From NCBI RefSeq assembly GCF_012275535.1, contig NZ_JAAVTK010000003.1, positions 186,001 to 250,000 on the forward strand: a stretch of DNA of 64,000 bases. The letters are read 5' to 3'. Below, in pieces: positions 57,262 through 64,000 of the stretch. Within the stretch, counting starts at the first letter, position 1. Each line of letters opens with the position of its first letter. The stretch is from Hymenobacter artigasi (GTDB lineage Bacteria; Bacteroidota; Bacteroidia; Cytophagales; Hymenobacteraceae). The position numbers and the translations under genes are program-made. The notes under the pieces were generated by a model. That model had not been told where the DNA came from and did not search any database. It saw only the letters and a program-made list of their open reading frames with translations.

Positions 57262-57900
57262 TTACCAGCCCATCGGCTCGGGCGCTTTCTTTTTGGGCGC
57301 GGCGGCCTTGGCAGGAGCTTTGGCGGGCGTACCGGCTTTGGGCGCGGCGGCCATGGGAGCCATTTCGGCCCCGTTGGCAGCATTAGCGGCACCGGTGCTG
57401 GCCTGGGCGGCTACTGGCGCAGCAGCGGCGGGGGCGGGCTCGGCCGGCATGAGGGCCGTGGCTGGGCGCGGGGGCCAGGGCTTCTCGTGGCGCGGCTTGC
57501 GGTTGAGGCGGCGCTCGCGCATGGCGGCGGCGTCATCGGCCATCACGCTACGGCCACCGCGCATGATTACGGGCGCGCCGGGCGCTACCGAAATGCCCTG
57601 GCCACTGGCCACGCCACCACCGGATACACCACCACCGCCGCCACCAAAGCCACCTTTATCGGCCGGGGCCGCAACCTCGGGGGCCGGCGCAGCGGCCGGC
57701 ATTTCGGGCGCTACTGCGGCCGCGCCGCCGTTCTGGGCAGCCTTCTGGCCGGCAGCCGACGAGCTGCTTTTGGTGGTTTTCTTAGCCGGAGCCTTTTTGG
57801 GGGTATCCCAGCCACTCGGAGCATCCCAGCCTCCGCTTTGGGCGGCGGCGGAAGTAGCTAATCCTCCGCTGATAAGTAAAAAGAATAGAGCGCGCTTCAT
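57262..57900 (-). CDS. Small secreted Ala/Pro-rich protein with APGxP motif, member 4
   Basis: The 212-residue protein starts at ATG 57900 with a signal peptide (residues 1-20, ending SAAAQ). It is longer than its three neighbours because of Ala/Pro-rich runs and a Gly-rich run (GGFGGGGGGVSGGG) followed by GISVAPGAPVIMRGGRSV, the shared motif. It then has RRLNRKPRHEKPWPPRP and a Lys-rich C-terminus. It is the first of the four genes and divergent from pheS. Confidence 0.68.
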   Translation of the reverse strand: MKRALFFLLISGGLATSAAAQSGGWDAPSGWDTPKKAPAKKTTKSSSSAAGQKAAQNGGAAAVAPEMPAAAPAPEVAAPADKGGFGGGGGGVSGGGVASGQGISVAPGAPVIMRGGRSVMADDAAAMRERRLNRKPRHEKPWPPRPATALMPAEPAPAAAAPVAAQASTGAANAANGAEMAPMAAAPKAGTPAKAPAKAAAPKKKAPEPMGW

Positions 57901-57983
57901 GGCAGGAGATTTTTGTGGATGGTTTATAAACGGCGTAACTGAATGTGTTTGCGAAACGTTCGGCCAGGGCCGGACCCTTGCCG

Positions 57984-57991
57984 TAACTTTG
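57984..57991 (+). promoter_or_regulatory. -7 promoter element of pheS
   Basis: TAACTTTG fits TAnnTTTG exactly and ends 6 nt before the pheS ATG at 57998, so the transcript is probably leaderless or nearly so. It also rules out starts further upstream in the same frame. Confidence 0.6.
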
Positions 57992-57997
57992 CGGGCT

Positions 57998-59086
57998 ATG
58001 ATGCAGGAATCCATTGCCGCGCTGACGGCCGAAATTACGACGGCCGAACTGAATAATCCCGCCGAACTTGATGCTTTTCGCATCAGCTACCTCGGCCGCA
58101 AGGGCCGGCTGGCCGACTTATTCGACCAGCTGAAGACCGTGCCCGCCGAGGATAAACGCGCTGTGGGCCAGCAGCTAAATGCCCTGAAGCAGCAGGCCCA
58201 GGCCCGCTTCGACGAGGCCCAGCAGGCCGCCGAAGCCACCGCCGACAACGCCCCCGCCAACCCCGATTTCGACTACACCCTGCCCCCCGTGCCCAACGCC
58301 CTGGGCACCCGCCACCCCCTGAGCCTGGTGCGCGAGGAGATGCTGCGCATCTTCGGCCGCATTGGCTTCGCCGTGGCCGAGGGGCCGGAGATTGAGGACG
58401 ACTGGCACAACTTCACGGCCCTCAACTTCCCCGAGAACCACCCGGCGCGGGATATGCAGGACACATTCTTTGTGGAGTCGCGGACTGGTGGGATGGTGGA
58501 TTCTGCAGACGACAATTCGCAAACCCACCAATCCACCAATCCACAACCCCACCTATTGCGCACCCACACCAGCACCGTGCAGGTGCGCGTGATGGAAACC
58601 GAGCCGCTGCCCATCCGGCGGGTGATGCCGGGCCGGGTGTTCCGCAACGAGGCCATTTCGGCGCGGGCGCACATGATGTTTCATCAGGTGGAGGGCATTT
58701 TCATTGACGAGGGCGTGAGTTTCGCCGACCTGAAGCAGACGGTGTACTACTTCGTGCAGGAGCTATTCGGGGCTGATATCAACATCCGTTTCCGGCCCAG
58801 CTTCTTCCCCTTCACCGAGCCCAGCGCGGAAATTGACATCACCTGCCTGATTTGCAAGGGCGCGGGCTGCAACATCTGCAAGTACTCGGGCTGGGTAGAG
58901 ATTGGTGGTTGCGGCATGGTGGACCCCGCCGTGCTCGAAAACGCCAAAATCGACCCCGAGAAATACTCCGGCTACGCCTGGGGCATGGGCATCGAGCGCA
59001 TTGCCATGCTCAAGTACCAGATTAAGGACTTGCGCCTGTTCACGGAGAATGACATGCGCTTCCTGCGGCAGTTTGAGGCACTGTAG
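57998..59086 (+). CDS. pheS: Phenylalanine-tRNA ligase alpha subunit, with an internal insertion
   Basis: PheS is the catalytic alpha subunit of phenylalanyl-tRNA synthetase. The 362-residue protein has an N-terminal coiled coil, GTRHPLSLV, GPEIEDDWHNF, RTHTSTVQVR, MFHQVEGIFID and the class II motif 3 region GYAWGMGIERIAML. A four-cysteine stretch (CLICKGAGCNIC) before the final part is common in Bacteroidota PheS. Between DTFFVE and LLRTHTS, where families have about 6-10 residues, there are about 28, encoded by an imperfect palindrome (58472-58556). The reading frame is kept. The ATG at 57998 is set by the promoter core. Confidence 0.97.
   Translation: MMQESIAALTAEITTAELNNPAELDAFRISYLGRKGRLADLFDQLKTVPAEDKRAVGQQLNALKQQAQARFDEAQQAAEATADNAPANPDFDYTLPPVPNALGTRHPLSLVREEMLRIFGRIGFAVAEGPEIEDDWHNFTALNFPENHPARDMQDTFFVESRTGGMVDSADDNSQTHQSTNPQPHLLRTHTSTVQVRVMETEPLPIRRVMPGRVFRNEAISARAHMMFHQVEGIFIDEGVSFADLKQTVYYFVQELFGADINIRFRPSFFPFTEPSAEIDITCLICKGAGCNICKYSGWVEIGGCGMVDPAVLENAKIDPEKYSGYAWGMGIERIAMLKYQIKDLRLFTENDMRFLRQFEAL
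58472..58556. repeat. Imperfect foldback inside the pheS coding sequence
   Basis: A left arm (about 58472-58505) containing GGACTGGTGGGATGGTGGAT and a right arm (about 58520-58555) containing CCCACCAATCCACCAATCCA are reverse complements at about 26 of 34 positions, with a loop of about 15 nt. The low-complexity GGTGG arms resemble the intergenic foldback at 14343-14440. It is in frame and adds about 20 residues to PheS. Confidence 0.78.
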
Positions 59087-59121
59087 GCACTTGAATCATT
59101 TGGCTTTAAACCGCTGTTGCG

Positions 59122-59751
59122 ATGGTTATGGTAAACCTCATTCTGCCTTTTGCCGACCCTGAGCTGGAAGCCGGTGCGCCGGCCATCAGCCTGTCCGAGC
59201 GCTTCAATCACATGAGCGAGGACGAATTCTATGAATTCTGCCAGCGCAACCCTGATTTGAAGTTTGAGCGCCGCGCCGATGGCACCATTGAATACCTGAA
59301 CATGACCGGAGGAACGACAGGCAACCGCAACAGCGAGCTGCTTACGGACTTAACTATCTGGAATCGGCAAGGCCGGCCAGGCTTCGTCTTCGATTCTTCC
59401 ACCGGTTTCCGGCTGCCCAACGGCGCGGTGCGCTCGCCCGATGCGGCGTGGGTGCGCGCCGAAACCTGGCAAACCCTGCCCGCCGGGCAGCAGGAGAAAT
59501 TCCCGCCGCTGTGCCCGGACTTTGTGGTCGAGCTGCTCAGCCCCTCGGATGCCATAACCGAGCTGGTGGCTAAAATGCAGGAATACATTGCCAACGGCTG
59601 CCGCCTGGCCTGGCTTATCGACCCCAAAATGGAAACCGCCCGCGTGTTCCGCGCCGATGGCTCGGTGAGCGTGGTAAAGTCCTTCGACGAAACCCTGAGC
59701 GGCGAGGACGTACTGCCCGGCTTCGCCTTTGCGCTGGCCACGTTGCGCTAA
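59122..59751 (+). CDS. Uma2 family endonuclease-like protein (DUF820)
   Basis: The 209-residue protein has the PD-(D/E)xK-like Uma2 fold: GFRLPNGAVRSPDAAWV, CPDFVVELLSPSD, the helix KMQEYIANGCRLAWLIDP, and a late hydrophobic end. Uma2 proteins are abundant in cyanobacteria and Bacteroidota and are assumed to be nucleases, without a proven role. The putative catalytic residues (Asp in SPDAAW, Glu and Asp/Ser in VVELLSPSD, Lys in KMQEY) are present. It starts 35 bp after pheS and could be read on the same transcript. Confidence 0.92.
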   Translation: MVMVNLILPFADPELEAGAPAISLSERFNHMSEDEFYEFCQRNPDLKFERRADGTIEYLNMTGGTTGNRNSELLTDLTIWNRQGRPGFVFDSSTGFRLPNGAVRSPDAAWVRAETWQTLPAGQQEKFPPLCPDFVVELLSPSDAITELVAKMQEYIANGCRLAWLIDPKMETARVFRADGSVSVVKSFDETLSGEDVLPGFAFALATLR

Positions 59752-59832
59752 AAAATTAAGAAACAAAATATCCCGCTTCGCTGAAAACTGAGAATCAGCG
59801 AAATCACGGTTAATCAGTATAAATCAGCGATT

Positions 59833-61146
59833 GTGAAAGTTAGAAATCAGACCACCAATAAAGTAAACGTCATCACCCTCGGCTGCTCGAAGAACATCGT
59901 GGACAGCGAAGTCCTGATGGGCCAGCTCGTGGCCAACGACTTCGACGTGACCCACGAGGCCGAGAAGTCGGACGCTAACATCGTCATTATCAACACCTGC
60001 GGCTTTATTGATAACGCCAAGCAGGAAAGCATCGACACCATTCTGCGCTACGCCGACGAGAAGGAGGCCGGCCGCCTGGATAAGCTCTACGTGACGGGCT
60101 GCCTCTCGCAGCGCTACAAGGACGAGCTGGAGGTGGAAATCCCGCAGGTAGATGCCTATTTCGGCACCCTGGAGCTGCCCCAGATGCTGAAGGTGCTGAA
60201 CGCCGACTACAAGCACGAGCTCATCGGCGAGCGCCTGATTACCACGCCCAAGCACTACGCCTACTTCAAAATCGCGGAGGGCTGCAACCGCCCCTGCTCG
60301 TTCTGCGCCATCCCGCTGATGCGCGGCAAGCACGTCGACCGCAAGATTGAGGACCTGGTGAAGGAGGCCAAGCGCCTCGCCAGCATGGGCACCAAAGAGC
60401 TGATTCTCATTGCCCAGGACCTGACTTACTACGGCCTGGAAGCCTACGGCGAACGCAAGCTGGCCGACCTGCTCCGCAACCTGTCGGACGTGAACGGCAT
60501 CGACTGGATTCGGCTGCAGTACGCCTACCCCTCGCAGTTCCCGCTCGATGCGCTGGACGTGATGGCCGAGCGCGAAAACATCTGTAAGTACCTCGATATG
60601 CCCCTACAGCACGGTTCCGATGCCATGCTGAAAAGCATGCGCCGGGGCATCACCAAGCGCCGCACCATCGAGCTGGTGGACACCATTCGGCAGCGCGTGC
60701 CGGGCATCGCGCTGCGCACCACGCTCATCGCCGGCCACCCCGGCGAAACGGAGCAGGACTTCCAGGAGATGTACGACTTCGTGGAGCAGACGCGGTTTGA
60801 GCGTTTGGGCATCTTCACTTACTCACATGAGGAAAACACGCACTCGCACACTTTGGTGGACGACGTGCCGGCTGAGCTGAAACAGGAGCGCGCCGACGCC
60901 ATCATGGAATTGCAGCAGGGCATTTCAATGGAGCTGAACGAGGCCCGCGTGGGCCAGACCTACAAGGTGCTGTTCGACCGCAAGGAGAGCGGCCACTTTG
61001 TGGGCCGCACGGAGTTCGACTCGCCGGAAGTGGACAACGAGGTGCTGGTGCCAGTGGAACGCGACACGTTCGTGCGCCTCGGCGATTTTGCGAACGTGAA
61101 GATTACCGCCGCAACGGACTTCGATTTGTACGGTAAGCTGGTGTAG
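59833..61146 (+). CDS. rimO: Ribosomal protein S12 methylthiotransferase
   Basis: RimO attaches a methylthio group to the beta carbon of a conserved aspartate of ribosomal protein S12. The 437-residue radical-SAM enzyme has the N-terminal UPF0004 cysteines (GCSKNIVDSE, CGFIDNAKQES, GCLSQRY), the SAM motif CNRPCSFCAIP, and a C-terminal TRAM domain (about 370-437). TLIAGHPGETEQDF and FERLGIFTYSHEE are typical of RimO rather than MiaB. GTG 59833 is the start in family register. Confidence 0.97.
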   Translation: MKVRNQTTNKVNVITLGCSKNIVDSEVLMGQLVANDFDVTHEAEKSDANIVIINTCGFIDNAKQESIDTILRYADEKEAGRLDKLYVTGCLSQRYKDELEVEIPQVDAYFGTLELPQMLKVLNADYKHELIGERLITTPKHYAYFKIAEGCNRPCSFCAIPLMRGKHVDRKIEDLVKEAKRLASMGTKELILIAQDLTYYGLEAYGERKLADLLRNLSDVNGIDWIRLQYAYPSQFPLDALDVMAERENICKYLDMPLQHGSDAMLKSMRRGITKRRTIELVDTIRQRVPGIALRTTLIAGHPGETEQDFQEMYDFVEQTRFERLGIFTYSHEENTHSHTLVDDVPAELKQERADAIMELQQGISMELNEARVGQTYKVLFDRKESGHFVGRTEFDSPEVDNEVLVPVERDTFVRLGDFANVKITAATDFDLYGKLV

Positions 61147-61236
61147 GGACGCATGCTTGCGCCTCGTCGTTAAACGACACCTTTTGGCACCTTTAAACGG
61201 CACGGACGATGAGACGTAGGGATGCGCCTCTACAAC
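61147..61236. repeat. Degenerate GTAGGGACGC-type repeat after rimO
   Basis: GTAGGGACGCATGCTTGCGC followed by CTCGTCGTT near 61143-61172 is imperfectly inverted in GGACGATGAGACGTAGGGAT near 61203 with a deletion. It lies in the gap before bshC and looks like a decayed repeat unit. Confidence 0.45.
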
Positions 61237-61330
61237 CCAAAACTAACTTTTCCGGCGGGGCCGGGTTTTGTGCGGACTTTTGCCATTGGCACAGGTTCGC
61301 CCCGAACCCGGCCCCGCTCGTATTACCCCC

Positions 61331-62926
61331 ATGCCTACTCGTTGTACCACGCTGCCCTACGCCGAAACCGGCGCTTTCTCGGGCCTGTTGACTGATTATA
61401 TTGCCCAAAACCCGGTCCTGGCCCCGTTTTATAACCGCTTTCCGACGCTCGAAAACTTCGCCGCTCAAATGGAGGAGAAGCAGGCTACTTACACGCCCGA
61501 AGCGCGGCAGCGGCTGGTAGCGGCTTTGCGCGAGCAATACGGCCCGAACGCGGCGGCGGCTATTGAAGCCAATATCGAATTGCTGACGAAGGAAACGACG
61601 TTTACCGTCACCACCGGGCATCAGCTCAACCTGCTCACCGGGCCGCTGTATTTCATCTACAAAATCGTGTCGGCCATTAAGTTGAGCCAGGAGCTGAAGG
61701 CCAAATACCCGCAGCACGATTTCGTGCCGGTGTACTGGATGGCCACGGAGGACCACGATTTCGCCGAAATCAACCACTTCTCGCTCTTTGGTAAAACCTA
61801 CGCCTGGGATGCCGCCGGCACCGGCGGACCGGTGGGCCGCCTGCTGCTCGACGGCCTGAGCGAGCAGCTGCTGAGCCAGCTGCCGCCCGAAGTGCCCACC
61901 GCTTTCCACGAAGCGTATTCCACGTCGAAGAACCTGGCCGAAGCCACCCGCAAGCTGGCCGATTCGCTGTTTGGCGAATACGGCCTGGTGACGCTCGACG
62001 CCGACCGCCCGGCCCTGAAACAGGCCCTGGTGCCGCTGCTGACCAAAGAAATTGAGGCGCAGGTTTCGAACGCCGCCGTGCAGGCCACCAACGAGCGGCT
62101 GATAACCGCCGGCTACAAGCCGCAGGTGTACTCGCGGCCCATCAACCTGTTTTTCATCACCGACGAGGGCAAGCGCGAGCGCCTGGAGCCCGACGCCAGC
62201 GGGGCCGACTGCGTGGAAGTGACCATTCGCAACACGGCCAAGTGCCACAGCCAGGCCGAGTTGCTGGCCCTGGCCCAGGCGCACCCCGAGCAGTTCAGCC
62301 CCAACGTGGTGTTGCGGCCGGTGTACCAGGAAATCCTGCTGCCGAACCTGGTGTACATCGGCGGCGGGGCCGAGGTGGCGTACTGGTTCCAGCTGAAGGA
62401 CGTGTTTGCGGCCTTTGACGTGCCGTTCCCGATGGTGCTGCCGCGCAATTCGGCCGAGTACATCAGCCGGGCCAACGCGGGCAAGCTGAAAAAGCTGGGC
62501 CTGACCACGCCCGAGATTTTCCGGCCCCTGCCGGACCTTAAGAAGCAGGTGGGTGCCGCCCTGGGCCAAGAAGAAATCAGCCTGCAGGAGCAGCAGCAGG
62601 CCTTGGCCGCCGCCTTCCAGCAGGTGCAGGACGTAGCCCAGCGCCTCGACCCCACCCTGGTGAAAACGGTGGCCGCCGAAGCCCAGAAAGCCGCCGCCAG
62701 CCTCGCCGGCCTCGAAAAGCGCCTGAGCAAAGCCGCCGAAACCAAGAATGAAACCGCCTACACCCAGCTGGCTGCCCTCAAGGAAAAGCTGTTTCCCGGC
62801 GGCGGCCTGCAGGAGCGCAGCGAGAACGTGCTGAGCATTCTGATTAATAACCCCGGCTTTATTGCGCAGCTGATTGAGGCGTTTGAGCCGCTGGCGCTGG
62901 AATTTACGGTGCTGGAGGAGGAGTAA
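61331..62926 (+). CDS. bshC: Bacillithiol biosynthesis cysteine-adding enzyme BshC
   Basis: BshC catalyses the last step of bacillithiol synthesis, adding cysteine to glucosaminyl-malate. The 531-residue protein (start ATG 61331) has TTGHQLNLLTGPLYFIYKI, YWMATEDHDFAEINHF, a helical insertion and the late YIGGGAEVAYW. A C-terminal coiled coil (about 430-500) is typical. It is downstream of rimO and upstream of the folate gene on the same strand. Combined with the YtxJ-like protein at 46738, it indicates a bacillithiol system; bshA and bshB are not in the window. Confidence 0.97.
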   Translation: MPTRCTTLPYAETGAFSGLLTDYIAQNPVLAPFYNRFPTLENFAAQMEEKQATYTPEARQRLVAALREQYGPNAAAAIEANIELLTKETTFTVTTGHQLNLLTGPLYFIYKIVSAIKLSQELKAKYPQHDFVPVYWMATEDHDFAEINHFSLFGKTYAWDAAGTGGPVGRLLLDGLSEQLLSQLPPEVPTAFHEAYSTSKNLAEATRKLADSLFGEYGLVTLDADRPALKQALVPLLTKEIEAQVSNAAVQATNERLITAGYKPQVYSRPINLFFITDEGKRERLEPDASGADCVEVTIRNTAKCHSQAELLALAQAHPEQFSPNVVLRPVYQEILLPNLVYIGGGAEVAYWFQLKDVFAAFDVPFPMVLPRNSAEYISRANAGKLKKLGLTTPEIFRPLPDLKKQVGAALGQEEISLQEQQQALAAAFQQVQDVAQRLDPTLVKTVAAEAQKAAASLAGLEKRLSKAAETKNETAYTQLAALKEKLFPGGGLQERSENVLSILINNPGFIAQLIEAFEPLALEFTVLEEE

Positions 62927-62940
62927 GACAGCGTGTTGTG

Positions 62941-63528
62941 ATGCAGGATAAAGCCAATCTCCGCCGCGCCGCCCTGGCCCGCCGCAAGGCCCTGCCGGCC
63001 GCCGAAATCGCGCAGCATAGCCAGCAGCTGTGCGACCAGCTATTCCAGCATTTCCCGGTGGCGGAGTGGCGCTGGCTGCACCTGTTTCTGCCGCTGGCCC
63101 AGTACAATGAGCCGGATACCTGGCTGATTATCCATCGCATCTGGGCCGAGGGGCTGGCGGTGCGGCTGGCGGTGCCCGTGGTGCAGGCCGATGGGATTTC
63201 GCTGCGCCATTACGAGCTGACGCCGGACACGCCGCTGCACCCCAGCCACTGGGGCATTTCTGAGCCTGCCGCTACCGCCGAAACGGAAGTACCGGCTGCC
63301 GCTTTCGATGCCGTGCTGGTGCCCCTGCTGGCCGTGGACCGGGCCGGCCACCGCGTGGGCTACGGGGGAGGATTCTACGACCGGTTTCTGGCCCAGTGCC
63401 GGCCAGAAACGCAGCTCATCGGCCTGAGCGTGCTGGATGAGGCACCCGTAGCCGCCATTGCCGATGTGCTGCCCACCGATGTGCCGCTCACGGCCTGCCT
63501 CATGCCGGGCGGGGTGTGGCAGTTTTGA
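62941..63528 (+). CDS. 5-formyltetrahydrofolate cyclo-ligase
   Basis: The 195-residue protein converts 5-formyl-THF to 5,10-methenyl-THF using ATP. The N-terminal basic motif (KANLRRAALARRKALP) and the C-terminal VPLLAVDRAGHRVGYGGGFYDRFL, which binds ATP and folate, are diagnostic. It starts 14 nt after bshC and is probably co-transcribed. ATG 62941 is chosen over the GTG directly before it. Confidence 0.96.
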   Translation: MQDKANLRRAALARRKALPAAEIAQHSQQLCDQLFQHFPVAEWRWLHLFLPLAQYNEPDTWLIIHRIWAEGLAVRLAVPVVQADGISLRHYELTPDTPLHPSHWGISEPAATAETEVPAAAFDAVLVPLLAVDRAGHRVGYGGGFYDRFLAQCRPETQLIGLSVLDEAPVAAIADVLPTDVPLTACLMPGGVWQF

Positions 63529-63635
63529 GGCATCTTGACAAAACGGAATATCAGGCTATTTATTATTCGGTTCAGGAATAAATTTTTATTCATAATAGTC
63601 TCACAATAAGGCAATAAGACGCTGCGTTTCCCGGG

Positions 63636-63643
63636 TATATTTC
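63636..63643 (+). promoter_or_regulatory. Promoter-like -7 element for the TonB gene
   Basis: TATATTTC, one base from TAnnTTTG, lies 19 nt before the ATG at 63663 in an AT-rich gap. Confidence 0.35.
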
Positions 63644-63662
63644 ACCTAATACTCGCAGCTTT

Positions 63663-64000
63663 ATGATGAACAATGCCCAGCTGGCGACGGCCAGCCTCGA
63701 CGACATCGTGTTCGATGGTCGCAACCGTCACTACGGGGCCTACGAGCTCCGCGCCCTCTACCAGCGCCACATGACGCGGGCATTGATTATTGCCACGGTC
63801 TTGCTGGCTTTGCTGATGGTTTTTCCGTTGGTAGCGCAGCTGCTGAAGGAGGATGTGCTGGTGGTACCGACGGACCTTGACAAAGGCAAGGTGACACTCA
63901 TTGCGCCGCCGCTGGCCCCCGAAAGGGTGATTACACCTCCCCCGACAACGGCCCCGCCCAAGTCGGTACTTCCGGCCGCACCGACTCAGCATCTGGCTGC
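63663..64000 (+). CDS. tonB: TonB family protein, N-terminal part (partial)
   Basis: From ATG 63663 the frame stays open to the window end (112 codons). The protein begins MMNNAQLATASLDDIVFDGR and NRHYGAYELR, a segment conserved in Bacteroidota TonB proteins, followed by one transmembrane helix (about residues 38-60) and a Pro-rich stretch (LAPERVITPPPTTAPPK). TonB transduces energy from the ExbB/ExbD complex to outer-membrane receptors. The C-terminal TonB domain lies outside the window. Confidence 0.88.
   Translation, partial: MMNNAQLATASLDDIVFDGRNRHYGAYELRALYQRHMTRALIIATVLLALLMVFPLVAQLLKEDVLVVPTDLDKGKVTLIAPPLAPERVITPPPTTAPPKSVLPAAPTQHLA

Noticed and set aside
57293..57997. An upstream extension of pheS of 235 residues
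   Set aside because: It is the antisense of the APGxP gene 4; a promoter core lies directly before the pheS ATG.

Overview
The window looks like chromosomal DNA of a GC-rich member of the Bacteroidota, most likely Hymenobacter or a close relative (Hymenobacteraceae, Cytophagales). Support: promoter cores of the Bacteroidota type (TAnnTTTG) upstream of guaB, rluA, rplM, gcvP, pheS and the E1 gene; a type IX secretion C-terminal signal on a secreted esterase; bacillithiol genes (bshC and a YtxJ-type bacilliredoxin); a fused alpha/beta 2-oxoacid dehydrogenase E1; a Bacteroidota-style TonB; and many DUF families common in that phylum. I see no tRNA, rRNA, CRISPR array, prophage or transposase gene. 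The genus call is inference.

Layout. 1-9.3 kb: end of hrpB, a GMC oxidoreductase, a DUF2490 protein, a desaturase, an FRG-domain protein, an SDR, a T9SS-exported esterase and guaB. 9.4-11.9 kb: a SpoIIE/STAS/HATPase partner-switching module. 12-17.7 kb: two parvulin-type peptidyl-prolyl isomerases (one lipoprotein, one SurA-like), a MoxR ATPase and a small unknown protein. 17.7-24.8 kb: GNAT, an outer-membrane protein, recA, a DUF3108 protein, a PhoB/PhoR-like pair and an RluA-type pseudouridine synthase. 24.9-29.6 kb: a polytopic membrane protein, then rplM-rpsI-rpsB-tsf. 29.6-38 kb: mostly poorly characterised genes (DUF3089 lipoprotein, a repeat-rich lipoprotein, a tandem paralogous pair, tandem CsbD, DUF1206). 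38-50.2 kb: a saccharopine/alanine dehydrogenase-like enzyme, gcvP, lipA, OsmC, YtxJ and the fused E1, so three lipoate-related functions and two thiol-redox proteins within 12 kb. 50.7-55.4 kb: a LytTR regulator convergent with a large hybrid kinase, then an M16 peptidase. 55.5-57.9 kb: four small secreted proteins sharing an APGxP motif. 58-64 kb: pheS, a Uma2 protein, rimO, bshC, 5-formyl-THF cyclo-ligase and the start of tonB.

The most striking signal is not a gene. At least fifteen gene boundaries carry long inverted repeats (arms of about 20-50 nt, several perfect, loops of 10-100 nt). They fall into several sequence families, some present twice here: a CACGTCATGC type, an AAGTCCCC type, a TAAGCTTTAGCTTG type, a composite element of about 160 bp with CCCCTCCTT ends, and others. 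They sit inside gene groups usually co-transcribed (rplM/rpsI, rpsB/tsf, STAS/HATPase, regulator/kinase), overlap several stop codons, and one appears inserted in frame inside pheS, adding about 20 residues. A second family of small secreted APGxP proteins is also unexplained.
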